Origin: Caldilineales bacterium | Lineage (GTDB): Bacteria > Chloroflexota > Anaerolineae > JAAEKA01 | Length of the DNA stretch: 5,885 bases | Reading direction: 5' to 3' | Assembly (NCBI GenBank): GCA_021463315.1 | Contig: JAJTXO010000274.1 | Coordinates: 1-5,885, forward strand | Shown here: positions 5,557 to 5,885 of the stretch, piece after piece | Layout: the number at the start of each line of letters is the position of its first letter | Numbering within the stretch: the stretch's first letter is position 1 | Translations under genes and position numbers: made by a program | Notes under the pieces: model-generated | What the model was told of the DNA's origin: nothing | The model's input: the letters and a program-made list of their open reading frames with translations, nothing else | Database searches by the model: none

Positions 5557-5768
5557 CCGCTGACTCACCAGCGATTCCAGATATGATTCATGAGTCCCCT
5601 GCAAATACGATCCAGAGGGCGTCTCGCCCGGCCATACCCGACGCTCACCCTCCAGTCCGCTCCGGCCTGCGGCCTCCGAGAGGCTGCGCGCTCGTTGCAC
5701 TCCTTCAGGCTACGTCCGGGGTGCTACGCAAAGACGCCTGGCTGATCGGCTTTTTGCAGCAGAGTCGT
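5557..5768. other. Spacer with small hairpins and no convincing gene
   Basis: This gap lies between the oxidoreductase promoter and the end of the unidentified - strand gene. I see no coding pattern. It contains short perfect inverted repeats: GGGCG/CGCCC (5617-5629, 3-base loop), GGCC/GGCC (5664-5674) and GCCTC/GAGGC (5672-5684, 3-base loop). The last two overlap and so are alternatives to each other. The stretch around 5655-5725 resembles decayed low-complexity spacer sequence. A hairpin at 5728-5757 is listed separately. Confidence 0.45.
5728..5757 (-). terminator. Hairpin after the partial right-end gene, possible terminator
   Basis: GCAAAGA (5728-5734) pairs with TTTTTGC (5751-5757) through one G-T wobble. 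After a single bulged C, GCC (5736-5738) pairs with GGC (5748-5750), leaving a 9-base loop. It begins 11 bases beyond the stop of the partial - strand gene, where a terminator would be expected. On that strand no T-run follows the stem, so termination, if any, would not be of the standard intrinsic type. Confidence 0.3.
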
Positions 5769-5885
5769 TCATCGGGCTGATTCCAGCCATAGAGTGAAGT
5801 CCCTCCACGGGCGACCCCACGGCGCCACGCGCTTCACATCCATGCCAAGCGTCTCCACGGCGGCGACCGCCGGGCGATCAATCGC
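5769..5885 (-). CDS. C-terminal end of an unidentified protein (partial)
   Basis: The - strand frame entering at the right edge stays open for 38 codons and stops at TGA (5771-5769); the other two - strand frames stop within the first 17 codons. The residues include AVAAVETLGMDVKRV and then APWGRPWRDFTLWLE, which alternate like a helix, a strand and an aromatic tail. By my count 28 of 38 codons end in G or C, as expected for this genome. I do not recognise the family. A + strand frame is also open over the same bases, so the call is tentative. If real, this gene lies upstream of the oxidoreductase operon in the same direction but is separated from it by a 255-base gap and a promoter. Confidence 0.45.
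   Translation of the reverse strand, partial: AIDRPAVAAVETLGMDVKRVAPWGRPWRDFTLWLESAR

Noticed and set aside
5133..5780. A 215-residue + strand frame opposite the oxidoreductase and extending into the right spacer
   Set aside because: Its first half is antisense to a well-supported gene and the rest lacks coding pattern or a known domain.

Overview
The window is GC-rich, densely coded bacterial DNA. The combination of an exported two-LysM L,D-transpeptidase with a Tyr in its active-site motif, a membrane-fused spermidine-synthase-like protein, a cysteine-rich Gfo/Idh/MocA oxidoreductase and heptanucleotide tandem arrays suggests a Chloroflexota genome, perhaps Caldilineae or Anaerolineae. That placement is inferred from remembered family distributions, because no rRNA or other marker is present.

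Layout. Positions 1-211 are a leader region: an inverted repeat at the left edge, then a good sigma-70-type promoter (TTGACA, 17 bp, TAAGAT). Three + strand genes follow in close order: a secreted LysM/LysM/YkuD cell-wall protein (212-1069), a HAD-like phosphatase (1109-1735) and a small HEAT-repeat protein (start set at 1778, end 2374). Gaps are about 40 bases, so they probably share a transcript, though no functional link is evident.

Positions 2375-2581 separate convergent genes and are almost wholly filled by two abutting tandem arrays, both of period 7 and both in the same phase: 18 units of a TGGGGAA/TGGGGGC type, then 9 and a part units of CCGATCA/CCGATGA. The first array is strongly G-quadruplex-prone on the + strand.

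The - strand holds a two-gene operon read from right to left: a Gfo/Idh/MocA oxidoreductase (5513-4233) and a membrane-fused spermidine-synthase-like protein (4240-2582, TTG start, 8-base overlap). Its promoter is near-consensus (TTGAGA, 16 bp, TATAAT). It lies so close to the ATG that the mRNA should be almost leaderless, and an 18-bp dyad covers the -35 box. The right end (5557-5885) has a spacer with small hairpins and the last 38 codons of an unidentified - strand gene.

No mobile element, CRISPR array, RNA gene or defence system is visible. The most unusual items are the in-phase twin heptamer arrays, which also seem to be echoed inside the 3' end of the adjacent gene, and the dyad-covered, nearly leaderless promoter of the oxidoreductase operon.
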